A stretch of DNA of 34,322 bases from Candidatus Peribacteraceae bacterium (GTDB lineage Bacteria; Patescibacteriota; Gracilibacteria; Peribacterales; Peribacteraceae). The position numbers and the translations under genes were made by a program. The DNA lies in assembly GCA_028711445.1 (NCBI GenBank), contig JAQTSD010000015.1:1-34322 (forward strand), read 5' to 3'. A model generated the notes under the pieces. It ran no database searches. It was not told the DNA's origin and saw only the letters and a program-made list of their open reading frames with translations. This document shows positions 15,950 through 23,524 of the stretch, one piece after another (positions within the stretch are counted from its first letter, which is position 1; every line of letters starts with the position of its first letter).

Positions 15950-16447
15950 TTATCGGCAGGGTTCTTTCCAAGGACGCACGCACCTGTTCCTCGGCGCGCA
16001 CCACGTGTAGCCGGCTGATGTGTAACAGCCGTGGGCATCCCTGTCGCAGCCGACGCACTTAACGGAGATCGAAGATGAGGACGAAGACGAGGTGGACGAT
16101 TCGGAGGATGCAAACGATGAAGAGGAGGATGTCAGATTTTTACAGGGGTCGACGGAGTAGTTGAGGGTGAATCCGGCAGCACTGCAGGTGGGAAACACGC
16201 GGCCGTCCGAGCATCTCTTGGGATTGCAGTGGGGGGCAACGAACACAGATAATTTCTTGCATTGAGCAGTTTTTTGGATGCAGCGTCTCTGGAACACACA
16301 CCATCGCTCGGTGGGTTTCGCGCAGCCGTGTGCGTCCAAGTGGATGATCCCCGTTCGTGCCGCCGCCGTGCCGGCAAACGTCATGAATGCGATGGCAGAA
16401 GCTGCGAGCAGCGGGGAAAACAGAGAGAGTACTTTGGAAGTTTTCAT
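15950..16447 (-). CDS. Secreted Cys-rich protein with two copies of a GC..WC..C..C module
   Basis: A 165-aa exported protein of unknown role. The N-terminus is a signal peptide (KTSK, hydrophobic core about 7-25, AGTAAA cleavage region near 30). Module 1 at about 41-63 contains HGCAKPTERWC and RCIQKTAQC. A second Cys group follows (74-102). A Ser-only linker spans 107-127, and module 2 at about 140-164 contains HGCYTSAGYTWC and RCVRPWKEPC. Module 2 is closely related to the C-terminus of the SLH protein at 17254-18093. The even number of cysteines suggests disulfides, so it should act outside the membrane. The start is fixed by the signal peptide and a C5 leader. The longer frame upstream does not look coding. 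Confidence 0.75.
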   Translation of the reverse strand: MKTSKVLSLFSPLLAASAIAFMTFAGTAAARTGIIHLDAHGCAKPTERWCVFQRRCIQKTAQCKKLSVFVAPHCNPKRCSDGRVFPTCSAAGFTLNYSVDPCKNLTSSSSSFASSESSTSSSSSSSISVKCVGCDRDAHGCYTSAGYTWCAPRNRCVRPWKEPCR

Positions 16448-16501
16448 GAAAGGGGGAGAAGAACAATGAAAGAATGTAGCGAATTGGCGGTAACCTGTCG
16501 A
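16448..16501 (-). promoter_or_regulatory. Promoter with C-rich leader for the Cys-rich secreted protein
   Basis: TCGACA (16501-16496), 17 bp, TACATT (16478-16473), then 25 nt containing GTTCTTCTCCCCCTTTTC just before ATG. No Shine-Dalgarno sequence. Confidence 0.5.
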
Positions 16502-16625
16502 GGTTTGTGCAGAGGGGGGCTTCGCACCGGGCAATGCGCGTTGACAAAAATGTGGCGTTGAGTGTTTTTTAGACGGTTGGAACATTTCTTTCGTGCTTGG
16601 AGGTTGCAGAGCAATTGATGACGTA

Positions 16626-17231
16626 TCACTTGTGATGCCCGAGAGTAATCGTGAGGTGTTCCTTCAAGAGATGGGCCGCTCTTCCCCTGTGACTTGTACT
16701 ATTTTTTTGTTCAATAGATAAGGCGGAGAAGACACGATCGTGGCCTTCGGGCTTGAAACAAGCGGAGATGGGAAGGCCTGGGAGATAGTCGGCTTCGAGT
16801 TTCTCCGTGATGATCCCTTCGCAGCGTCCTTCGAAGACATGGAGAGAACCGCCTGCATCGATGTACGCGAGCGTGCAGAGGAAAGCGGCGCGCTTGTTAC
16901 CTTCCGTACGCATGCGTTTGAGGAAGTACGAGATCCATTCTTCATCGCTTGCTGCGGGCCCCGCGCCCCAACGTCGTGTGTGAATCCCGAGTTCATCTTT
17001 CAGTGCTTCCACGATGATTCCCGAGTCGTCGGCGACGGTAGGCATCTTCGAATGTTTGAAATAGTGCCGGGCTTTCTCAATGGCGTTCTCGAGAAACGTG
17101 TCGGCGGACTCGGGCGGCACTTCCGTGATGTCCAGATGCATGGGTGTGAGGACGGTGACGGGAAGATCCGCGAGTACCTGCGAGATTTCGATGACTTTGC
17201 CGGGATTGGAGGAGCCGAGGAGAAGGTGCAC
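16626..17231 (-). CDS. rdgB: XTP/dITP diphosphatase (HAM1/RdgB family)
   Basis: A 201-aa nucleotide-sanitising enzyme that hydrolyses dITP, ITP and XTP to monophosphates, keeping deaminated purines out of DNA and RNA. Signatures: the N-terminal LLLGSSNPGKVIEI (the family SxNxGKxxE phosphate-binding motif), DTFLENAIEKARHYF, VADDSGIIVEAL (catalytic Asp pair) and the C-terminal SHRGRAAHLLKEHL matching the family SHR motif. The usual motif GLPISACFKPEGH is also present with the usual order. The GTG start is 6 nt after a -10 TAGAAT. It is flanked by two secreted Cys-rich protein genes in the same direction but has its own promoter. Confidence 0.93.
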   Translation of the reverse strand: MHLLLGSSNPGKVIEISQVLADLPVTVLTPMHLDITEVPPESADTFLENAIEKARHYFKHSKMPTVADDSGIIVEALKDELGIHTRRWGAGPAASDEEWISYFLKRMRTEGNKRAAFLCTLAYIDAGGSLHVFEGRCEGIITEKLEADYLPGLPISACFKPEGHDRVFSALSIEQKNSTSHRGRAAHLLKEHLTITLGHHK

Positions 17232-17243
17232 GCGGGCATTCTA
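17232..17243 (-). promoter_or_regulatory. rdgB -10 element, leaderless type
   Basis: TAGAAT (17243-17238), then 6 nt and GTG at 17231, inside the 22-bp gap after the upstream gene. Confidence 0.6.
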
Positions 17244-17253
17244 CCCTCTTTCA

Positions 17254-18093
17254 TCATTCACACTTCTCTTCCCATGCCCGGATGCACTTCTGCTTCGCGG
17301 CACACCAGCTGTAGCCAGCGGAGGTATAGCAGCCATACGCGTCTTTCTGGCCTCCTATTTGTTGGGGCGGGTAGTCCGTCTGTTCCAAGGCGTCGCAATC
17401 CCTCGGGCAGGTGCCACCATGGCAGGAGGTGAGGCAGCCTTCCTGCATATTTCCGACAGGGCAGTTCGTTACACAGGTAGGCGCCTCGCCAATCTCGCAG
17501 ATCTCATTGCCGCAGATTGCAGTACAATCCTCCGGGCAGAGCGTGCAAGGTTTGCAGGTTGCACCAACTGTGCATGTTGGGCAAACCGCCATCTCACTGG
17601 GTTCGCATTTGCCATTACCGCACGCGGACTTGGGGGGAGAGGGAGAGGGAAAAGTGACTTCCGTGAGGCAGGCAGAGCCGCATCCGTCCCCATCTGCCAT
17701 ATTTGCATCATCGCACTGTTCCCCCGTTTGCACGATGCCGTCTCCGCAGTGGCCGAGACCGATATTCTGGCGAATCCTCTCTATCTGCTCGCGCATCGGC
17801 TGCACGACATTTTTGTCATAGCGGTCGATCATGACTGTCACCTGTGCGCGTGTCACAGGATCATCCGGTCCGAATGTTCCATTGTTGTATCCCTGCACCA
17901 CTCCCGTACGTACCATGGTGGCAACGGAGGGAGCGAAAAAGGTGTTCTTCTGCACATCGGGGAACATTTGCATGCTCGCGGTCGGTGTGGCGGTGGATAT
18001 GGCGGATTCTGTGGCGAGCTGTCCGAGCGCCGTCCCTGCGAGCGTGACGGCCACACCGCTTACGAACATGAGCAGAGATCTGAAGGATCGCAT
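17254..18093 (-). CDS. Secreted protein with SLH domain, Myxo-type Cys repeat and C-terminal Cys module
   Basis: A 279-aa exported protein, probably cell-surface. A signal peptide covers about 1-24 (SLLMFVSGVAVTLAGTALG). One S-layer homology repeat spans about 43-93 (FPDVQKNTFFAPSVATMVRTG, YNNGTFGPDDPVTRAQV), a module that anchors proteins to the wall polymer or S-layer. Residues 116-143 (CGDGIVQTGEQCDDANMADGDGC) match the DUF4215/Myxococcus Cys-repeat type seen on surface proteins. A dense Cys region follows (about 157-235). The end (YGCYTSAGYSWC, KCIRAWEEKC) repeats the module of the 15950-16447 protein. One SLH repeat is fewer than the usual three. Function unknown; wall attachment is inferred. 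Confidence 0.85.
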   Translation of the reverse strand: MRSFRSLLMFVSGVAVTLAGTALGQLATESAISTATPTASMQMFPDVQKNTFFAPSVATMVRTGVVQGYNNGTFGPDDPVTRAQVTVMIDRYDKNVVQPMREQIERIRQNIGLGHCGDGIVQTGEQCDDANMADGDGCGSACLTEVTFPSPSPPKSACGNGKCEPSEMAVCPTCTVGATCKPCTLCPEDCTAICGNEICEIGEAPTCVTNCPVGNMQEGCLTSCHGGTCPRDCDALEQTDYPPQQIGGQKDAYGCYTSAGYSWCAAKQKCIRAWEEKCE

Positions 18094-18147
18094 GGATGAA
18101 TGGGGGAAGAACAGAGAATGCTAGGTACATTCTCATGGGGAATGCAA
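18094..18147 (-). promoter_or_regulatory. Promoter with C-rich leader for the SLH protein
   Basis: TTGCAT (18147-18142), 18 bp, TAGCAT (18123-18118), then 24 nt ending TTCTTCCCCCATTCATCC before ATG. No Shine-Dalgarno sequence. Confidence 0.55.
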
Positions 18148-18186
18148 GAACAATACCGACTTCTGTGAGTCTTTATCGTCTTTGTC

Positions 18187-18216
18187 CGGTGGCAAAGTTG
18201 GTGCCAAAACACCGGC
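18187..18216. repeat. Stem-loop between ftsK and the SLH gene
   Basis: CCGGTG and CACCGG pair across about 18 nt, with an inner TGGC/GCCA pair. It lies in the 180-bp gap after ftsK; no U-tract in the ftsK direction, so it is at best a weak terminator. Confidence 0.3.
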
Positions 18217-18273
18217 GTGCCGCTCCATTTTACCAGCTTTTGCAGGAGGCCATGAGCGAAAACTCGAGGGTAT

Positions 18274-20493
18274 CTACGCTGCCATCCTGTCTATGTACAC
18301 CTTCCGCGCCTTCGCGCCTTCGGTGGGACCGATCAGATTCTTCTTCTCCATGATGTCGAGCAGCTTGGCAGCGCGGGCGTAACCGACGCTCAGGCGGCGT
18401 TGCAGGAGGCTGGCGGAAGCCTTACCGGACTCCTGCACCACGCGTACGGCATCGAAGAAGAGATCATCGCCGCCGTTGTCATCCGCCTCCAGATCGATCA
18501 TGCCGGCTGGCACGCCCCCTTCCTCCGACTCGTCCAACTCTTCTCCTTCCTCTCCTTCCTCCGTGAGCCCGATCTGCTCGGTGATCCGACCGCCGCCGGC
18601 GATCTTTACTGCATTGATGACGCGTTCGGTTTCCTTCGTCGAGATGAAGATGCCTTGGATGCGCATGGGTTGCGGAAGAACTGCATTGAGGAGCAGCATG
18701 TCGCCTTTACCGAGCAGGTCCTCCGCGCCGATACAGTCAAGAATGGTGCGCGAATCCACGGCACTCACGACGCGGAAAGCGATGCGTGTAGGAATATTGG
18801 CTTTGATGAGGCCTGTGATGACATCGACGCTCGGACGCTGCGTGGCGATAATGAGGTGCATACCGACAGCACGGGCCATCTGTGCGATGCGTGCGATCAT
18901 CGTCTCCGTGTCGCGACGATGTTGGCGCATCATGAGGTCGGCGAGCTCGTCCACGACGATGACCACGCGCGGAAGAATATTTTCCTCCTCCATTTGCTTC
19001 TCGTTATATTCGTCGATGTTTTTCGCACCTACTTCGGAGAAGCGGTGTAAACGGCGACCCATTTCCGCGACGGTCCAGCGCAGAGCCTGCAGTGCCTTCT
19101 CGGACTCTGTGATGACGGGGGTAAGCAGGTGTGGGATGCCATCGTATGGCATGAGTTCCACGCGCTTCGGATCGATGAGAATAAATTTCAGTTCGTTCGG
19201 TGCGTTTTGGTACAGGAGCGATGTAAGGAACGTATTCATGCAAACGGATTTCCCCGAGCCCGTGGCGCCGGCGATGAGCAAATGCGGCATTTCGTCGAGC
19301 ATCTGCACGACGCCGTTGCCCGAGACGTCGCGTCCGAGTGGTAAGGTGAGCGAAGAGCGGCTTTGCATGAATTCGGGGCTCTCGAGAATTTCCTTCAGGT
19401 GCACCATGGTGCGGACTTTGTTCGGCATCTCGATGCCCACGAGCCCCTTACCTGGAATGGGAGCCTCGATGCGCAGATTGCTCGCCGAAAGTGCGAGCGC
19501 CAGATCATCCTTCAGCGTGGCGATCTTGGAGAGGCGCACACCTTCCGCTGGCTGCAGCGTGAACTGCGTGACGGTCGGTCCGGGATGCGCGTCACGCATG
19601 GTCACGGAGATATCGAACTCCTGCAGTTTCTCTTCGATCAGCTTGGCCTGTTTTTTGAGTTCTTCGTCATCGACGGTGAGTTCGCTGTGCTTGGCGTCGA
19701 GCAAGTAGTAGCTCGGGAACGTCCACTCCTCAAAGCGCGTGTCTTTCATTTCGAGCGCATTCTTCGAGATCTCTTTGATCTTCTTGGCGGTCTTCTCTTT
19801 GACGATCTGCTGGGCGAAGACGGGGCGGACGATGTTGAGTTCCGGTGTTTCCTCGTCTTCCAGGAAGTCTTCGTCCTTCTCTTTTCCTTTCTCCCACTCT
19901 TCCTCGAGGATGTCGGGTTTGGGTCGAGAACGGCGGACAGGCTTCTCTTTGCGGAAGAATCCGATCGTCATGCGAGCGAGGGCGCCAAAGTCCGGCTCGA
20001 AAGCGATGGCGAGACCGATGAGCATCACACACGAGAGCACCGTATAGCCGACGGCGCGACTGGCAAACAGCACGAACGGGATAGAGACGGTGAACCCGAT
20101 TGCTCCCGCGAGCTCATTACGCTTCATGCCGATATCCTCGATGGGGGCACCCATGTGCATGATCCCGAGGAAGGCGAGAAGGCATAGGACGAGGCCGATG
20201 GAGCGCTTCGCCTCAAACCCTGTTTCGATGGAGAAGAGATGCAGCATTCCCGAGGCGATGAGAAATACGGGAAAGACAGCGCCCCATGATCCGAAGAAGA
20301 AAGTGAGCACCTTGTTCAGAGCATCGCCGACGACGCCCGCTTCCTGCTTGATAACCAGGAAGAGGAGGATGCCGGCACAGATCTGCAGGAGGCCGCTGAT
20401 GATCCGTTTGGTTCCCTGACTTAAATCGATGAGCGGCTCGTTCCGTCGTGCTGTGCGCCTGTGAGTCGTCAGCTTTCTTCGCTTGTGAGGCAT
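18274..20493 (-). CDS. ftsK: DNA translocase FtsK/SpoIIIE
   Basis: A 739-aa septal DNA pump that clears chromosome ends at division. About 30-175 hold four to five membrane helices (GLLQICAGILLFLVI, AVFPVFLIASGML, SIGLVLCLLAFLGIM, IGFTVSIPFVLFA, YTVLSCVMLIGLAIAF). A charged linker spans about 185-240. The motor follows: an alpha domain with GPTVTQFTLQPAEGVRLSKI, Walker A GATGSGKS near 407, and Walker B VVIVVDELADLMM near 510. It also has the family LIIATQRPSVDVITGLIKANIPTRIAFRV and SRTILD. The C-terminal gamma winged helix (about 680-735) reads ASASLLQRRLSVGYARAAKLLD, the DNA-sequence reading part. An acidic insert sits before it. The length is like SpoIIIE. Start chosen from the -10 8 nt upstream. 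Confidence 0.97.
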   Translation of the reverse strand: MPHKRRKLTTHRRTARRNEPLIDLSQGTKRIISGLLQICAGILLFLVIKQEAGVVGDALNKVLTFFFGSWGAVFPVFLIASGMLHLFSIETGFEAKRSIGLVLCLLAFLGIMHMGAPIEDIGMKRNELAGAIGFTVSIPFVLFASRAVGYTVLSCVMLIGLAIAFEPDFGALARMTIGFFRKEKPVRRSRPKPDILEEEWEKGKEKDEDFLEDEETPELNIVRPVFAQQIVKEKTAKKIKEISKNALEMKDTRFEEWTFPSYYLLDAKHSELTVDDEELKKQAKLIEEKLQEFDISVTMRDAHPGPTVTQFTLQPAEGVRLSKIATLKDDLALALSASNLRIEAPIPGKGLVGIEMPNKVRTMVHLKEILESPEFMQSRSSLTLPLGRDVSGNGVVQMLDEMPHLLIAGATGSGKSVCMNTFLTSLLYQNAPNELKFILIDPKRVELMPYDGIPHLLTPVITESEKALQALRWTVAEMGRRLHRFSEVGAKNIDEYNEKQMEEENILPRVVIVVDELADLMMRQHRRDTETMIARIAQMARAVGMHLIIATQRPSVDVITGLIKANIPTRIAFRVVSAVDSRTILDCIGAEDLLGKGDMLLLNAVLPQPMRIQGIFISTKETERVINAVKIAGGGRITEQIGLTEEGEEGEELDESEEGGVPAGMIDLEADDNGGDDLFFDAVRVVQESGKASASLLQRRLSVGYARAAKLLDIMEKKNLIGPTEGAKARKVYIDRMAA

Positions 20494-20507
20494 CGCACCT
20501 ATCTATA
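20494..20507 (-). promoter_or_regulatory. ftsK -10 element, leaderless type
   Basis: TATAGA (20507-20502), 8 nt, ATG at 20493. No Shine-Dalgarno sequence. The rest of the 248-bp divergent gap up to 20741 contains only short frames without start signals and a small hairpin with TTTTTGC/GCAAAAA arms near 20615. Confidence 0.55.
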
Positions 20508-20729
20508 CCACACTTCCGGTGATCTGAGAATGTCGATTTCGACAGCGACTTTTCCTTCAGGGTCAGGAAGCCCACGTGTCTCGGTGAGGTGCGGGCTGCG
20601 TGCACGGATTCGCGGTTTTTTGCTTGCGCAAAAAGTTCCTCACCATACGTCGCGAGCCACGAACCGTCACTTGGGCCTCGGAGATCATTATCCATTCCCC
20701 CGGGTGGAGATGTATGCGGTTTGTGTTAG

Positions 20730-20741
20730 TATACCGCAGCC
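20730..20741 (+). promoter_or_regulatory. -10 element of the epimerase/reductase gene, leaderless type
   Basis: TATACC at 20730-20735, then GCAGCC and the ATG at 20742. Confidence 0.5.
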
Positions 20742-21563
20742 ATGACTGTTCTCATCTTCGGAGCCAAAGGCTATCTCGGGCAGGCATTTCTCACGGTCTA
20801 CCCCGACGCCGTGACGACGAACGCCGATATCGCGGATTCCCAAGCGGTCGCACATGTCTTGGACGAGGTGAAACCGACGGTTGTCATCAATACTGCCGGG
20901 AAGACCGGCCGGCCGAACATCGACTGGTGCGAGGAGCACAAGATGGAGACAGTCCGGAGTAATGTCACGGGGCCGCTGGTATTGCTTGAGGAGTGCGCGA
21001 AGCGCGGCATCTACTGGGTGAACCTCGGCTCGGGGTGTATCTACGAAGGAGATAATGATGGCAGGGGATGTTCTGAGGAGGATCCGCCGAACTTCTCCGG
21101 CAGCTTCTACTCGCGTACGAAACAATGGATCGATCGTATTCTCAAAGAATTTCCAGTGTTGGTGTTGCGCTTGCGCATGCCGTTCGATGGGAGTGCCAAT
21201 CCCCGCAATCTCATCACGAAGATTTCCGGTTACAGTCGTGTGCTCGATGTTCCGAATTCCATCACGTATCTACCTGATTTCCTCACAGCTTCTTCAGAGC
21301 TGATCGAGAAGGGCAAAACCGGTCTCTACAACATTGTGAACCCCGGTGTCATCTCGCCGTATCGGATCATGCAGATCTATAAAGAGATCGTAAATCCTGC
21401 CCACGCGTTCGAGCGGCTCACCATAGAGGAGATGCCGCAGGTTGCGCGCGCCGGACGCAGTAATTGCATCCTCTCAGGGAAGAAGCTTGAAGCGGAGGGG
21501 ATCCGCATGCGGCCTGTCGGGGAGGCAGTGACGGAGGCACTGAAGAGATTGAAGGAAGGTTGA
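20742..21563 (+). CDS. Nucleotide-sugar 3,5-epimerase/4-reductase, NRS/ER type (rhamnose synthesis)
   Basis: A 273-aa short-chain dehydrogenase of the extended SDR class. It has the NAD(P)-binding motif GAKGYLG (7-13), a catalytic YSRTK, and the set NTAGKTGRPNIDWCEEHKME, GSFYSRTK, RMPFDGSANPRNLITKI and PNSITYLPDF. That set is diagnostic, as I recall it, of the plant NRS/ER-UER1 enzymes and the C-terminal part of plant RHM. These convert dTDP- or UDP-4-keto-6-deoxyglucose to the L-rhamnose nucleotide in one polypeptide, in place of bacterial RmlC plus RmlD. It should act in the cytosol, feeding surface glycan synthesis. It stands alone; RmlA/RmlB are not in the window. Leaderless start. A generic RmlD-type reductase is the alternative. 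Confidence 0.85.
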   Translation: MTVLIFGAKGYLGQAFLTVYPDAVTTNADIADSQAVAHVLDEVKPTVVINTAGKTGRPNIDWCEEHKMETVRSNVTGPLVLLEECAKRGIYWVNLGSGCIYEGDNDGRGCSEEDPPNFSGSFYSRTKQWIDRILKEFPVLVLRLRMPFDGSANPRNLITKISGYSRVLDVPNSITYLPDFLTASSELIEKGKTGLYNIVNPGVISPYRIMQIYKEIVNPAHAFERLTIEEMPQVARAGRSNCILSGKKLEAEGIRMRPVGEAVTEALKRLKEG

Positions 21564-21645
21564 GGAGAAAGGCTAAGACTAGGGCTACCGTTTATGGTAC
21601 ATAGAGGATTGTCTGATTTATATGTTGTGTTATGGGACATGAGTG

Positions 21646-21661
21646 TATACTATCTCTTACG
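21646..21661 (+). promoter_or_regulatory. -10 element of the 82-aa gene, leaderless type
   Basis: TATACT at 21646-21651, then 10 nt to the ATG at 21662. It rules out the upstream in-frame ATG at 21632, which lies before the promoter. Confidence 0.5.
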
Positions 21662-21910
21662 ATGAGTACCGGTATGACGTCCATCAGGCTCGACGCACGC
21701 ATATTCAATCCATCATGGAAGGTGGAGCAGCTTCTGCGGGACGGAGGGATCGAGAAAGCCTTTGCCAACCGGCCGGAAGAGGATGGGACTTTCGTCATAC
21801 AAGTGTGCGATGCGGAGGCGACAAAAGCACGGGCGATTCTCTGGAAATGCACGCAGGAGATCGTCAGAGGGGGTGCCGATTCAACGTCTGTGATGACACC
21901 GTCCTTGTAG
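21662..21910 (+). CDS. Unknown small protein, 82 aa
   Basis: I do not recognise it. It reads as a small alpha/beta protein (SIRLDARIFNPSWKVEQLLRDGGIEKAF, then GTFVIQVCDAEATKARAILWKCTQEIV), without signal peptide or membrane segment. The VCDAEATKAR and KCTQEIV segments suggest a folded domain with two cysteines, but no motif is diagnostic. Its own promoter sits 10 nt upstream. It lies between the epimerase/reductase and another unknown gene, all in the same direction. Coding is supported by the promoter position and codon use. Confidence 0.5.
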   Translation: MSTGMTSIRLDARIFNPSWKVEQLLRDGGIEKAFANRPEEDGTFVIQVCDAEATKARAILWKCTQEIVRGGADSTSVMTPSL

Positions 21911-22061
21911 AGGATTTTTGCACAGAAGCAAAATGTGCAATGTGTAATCGTCGTGAACAGGATGAGGTGAGATGGCAGATGATTTGCTCGTGGGGTCGAA
22001 TCCTCTTTTTTGTAAGAGTGTTTGGAAATTGAACGCGTCCAGAATGACTTGTGCTTTAGCA

Positions 22062-22115
22062 TTGACTGTACCAAGGAGGAATCATACAAGAACACCAATC
22101 CTTCCCCCTTCTTCT
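22062..22115 (+). promoter_or_regulatory. Promoter with C-rich leader for the 104-aa gene
   Basis: TTGACT (22062-22067), 17 bp, TACAAG (22085-22090), then 25 nt with CCTTCCCCCTTCTTCT just before the ATG at 22116. An AAGGAGG inside the spacer is too far from any start codon to be a ribosome site. Confidence 0.5.
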
Positions 22116-22430
22116 ATGATCAGTGATGCAGAGAGTGGCCCATCTTCCGCACGCCTTCCAGATGCAGATTCCCCTAGTCGTAGGCCGATAGCGCTTCCGA
22201 CGGATTATCGCGGCGCACGGCGGGCAATCATGATGCTCACGGCGGCGGATGAGTATGCGATGCAACGTTTGCATTTCGATGCACAGACGAAGATGCAGTT
22301 GGCCGCATGCGAACAGCCGATCATCAGAGCATCACAACCGCTGGAGATGCGAAGTCAGCCGCTCTCAGCGGAGCATCGCAAGATGCTGGAGAAAGTGTTC
22401 GCAATCATGAAGGTCTCAGACTTTGTGTGA
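22116..22430 (+). CDS. Unknown small protein, 104 aa
   Basis: I do not recognise it. The N-terminal third is a polar Ser/Pro/Asp-rich segment, likely disordered. The rest is helical: YRGARRAIMMLTAADEYAMQRLHFDAQTKMQLAACEQP and a final helix SAEHRKMLEKVFAIMKVSDFV. No membrane segment. The start at 22116 is preferred over 21972 because of the promoter and C5 leader between them. It precedes the kinase-deaminase gene by 58 bp, which has its own promoter. Confidence 0.5.
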   Translation: MISDAESGPSSARLPDADSPSRRPIALPTDYRGARRAIMMLTAADEYAMQRLHFDAQTKMQLAACEQPIIRASQPLEMRSQPLSAEHRKMLEKVFAIMKVSDFV

Positions 22431-22477
22431 ATACATCGAACATCGGCTCTTGTCATCGGCTCGAAAGGAGCATTAGA

Positions 22478-22488
22478 TATACCCCTTC
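22478..22488 (+). promoter_or_regulatory. -10 element of the kinase-deaminase gene, leaderless type
   Basis: TATACC at 22478-22483, then 5 nt and the ATG at 22489. An AAAGGAG at about 22464-22470 is about 18 nt from the ATG and upstream of the promoter's transcription start, so it is not a ribosome site. Confidence 0.5.
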
Positions 22489-23517
22489 ATGCCTTACTTC
22501 ATCGGACTCACCGGCTTCATGGGCAGCGGCAAAGGGGAGATCTCAAAGGTCCTCTCTGCTCGTGGATACAAGTACATTTCGCTCTCCGATATCGTCCGTG
22601 AAGAGGCGACAAGGCGTGGCCTCTCGCATGCACGGGAACATCTGCAGAATGTGGGCAATGATCTGCGTCAGCAGTTTGGTGCAGGCGTGCTTGGCATCCG
22701 TGTGCGTGAAGCAATAGAGAGAGCGCCGGCGAGTGATTGGGTAATCGACGGAATTCGTAATCCTGCGGAGTGGGAAGAGCTGCAGGGCTTGCCGGGATTT
22801 CAGATGGTGGCGGTCACTGCGCAGCCAAGCGTGATCGTCGAACGTCTGATGATGCGTGGTCGTGAAGGAGCCGTGCTCACGCGTGAAGAGATTCTTGAGC
22901 GCCTCTTGCGCGAGAGTGGAGTGGGGGAACAGCCAGATGGTCAGCAAGTGCGCAGGTGTGTCGATCGCGCGGATTTTCTCATCATCAATGAAGGGACGCT
23001 TGACGAGCTGCATCGCAAATTTGAGCATTTCCTCCGACTCTTGAGCGGCTCTGATCGGCCGACATTCCACGAGGTTTTCATGGAGATTGCCTACACGTGG
23101 GCCAAGCGCGCCACGTGCCTGCGGCGCAAAGTGGGTGCTGTCATTGCGAAGGACTCTCAGCAGCTCACAGCCGGCTACAACGGCGCGCCGCGTGGCGTGC
23201 CGCACTGTGCGGAGATGGGCGGATGCCTGCGCGAAAAATTAGGGATCCCCTCCGGACAGCGCCATGAGATCTGCCGTGGCACGCATGCGGAACAGAATGC
23301 CATCACGCAGGCGGCCAAGTTGGGGATCCCCATCGAAGGTTCCACTCTGTACTGCAATACGTTCCCCTGCGTGATTTGCACAAAGATGATCCTCAACGCC
23401 GGCATCCAGACGGTGGTTTACGATTCTGACTACGACGATCCACTCAGCAAGGAAATTCTCGGACAGCAAGATGTTTTGAAATTGGTGCGTTACGAGGGAA
23501 AGAAGTTCCGTGTGTGA
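22489..23517 (+). CDS. Fusion: P-loop (dephospho-CoA-kinase/NMP-kinase-like) domain plus dCMP deaminase
   Basis: A 342-aa two-domain protein. Residues 1-185 form a small kinase: P-loop GFMGSGKG (9-16), SLSDIVREEATRRGL (substrate/NMP-binding part), VIDGIRNPAEWEEL (Walker B-like), then RLMMRGREGAVLTREEILERL as lid. From about 190 it is a dCMP deaminase of the ComEB/DCTD kind: TWAKRATCLRRKVGAVIAKD, the zinc site HAEQNAI near 265, PCVICTKMI near 294, and YDSDYDD. It would supply dUMP for thymidylate synthesis. The fusion resembles, in order, the yeast Dcd1 layout, with an N-terminal kinase-like domain. Whether the kinase is active on a nucleotide is unknown. Leaderless start. Confidence 0.88.
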   Translation: MPYFIGLTGFMGSGKGEISKVLSARGYKYISLSDIVREEATRRGLSHAREHLQNVGNDLRQQFGAGVLGIRVREAIERAPASDWVIDGIRNPAEWEELQGLPGFQMVAVTAQPSVIVERLMMRGREGAVLTREEILERLLRESGVGEQPDGQQVRRCVDRADFLIINEGTLDELHRKFEHFLRLLSGSDRPTFHEVFMEIAYTWAKRATCLRRKVGAVIAKDSQQLTAGYNGAPRGVPHCAEMGGCLREKLGIPSGQRHEICRGTHAEQNAITQAAKLGIPIEGSTLYCNTFPCVICTKMILNAGIQTVVYDSDYDDPLSKEILGQQDVLKLVRYEGKKFRV

Positions 23518-23524
23518 ATGTGTG

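Noticed and set aside
20494-20741. Small gene in the ftsK/epimerase gap
   Set aside because: Short frames exist on both strands, but none has a start codon with a promoter, leader or ribosome site, and they overlap the two promoters.
21965-22015. tRNA-like T-arm (GGGGTCGAATCCTC followed by a T-run)
   Set aside because: No matching acceptor, D arm or anticodon stem can be drawn upstream; probably chance.
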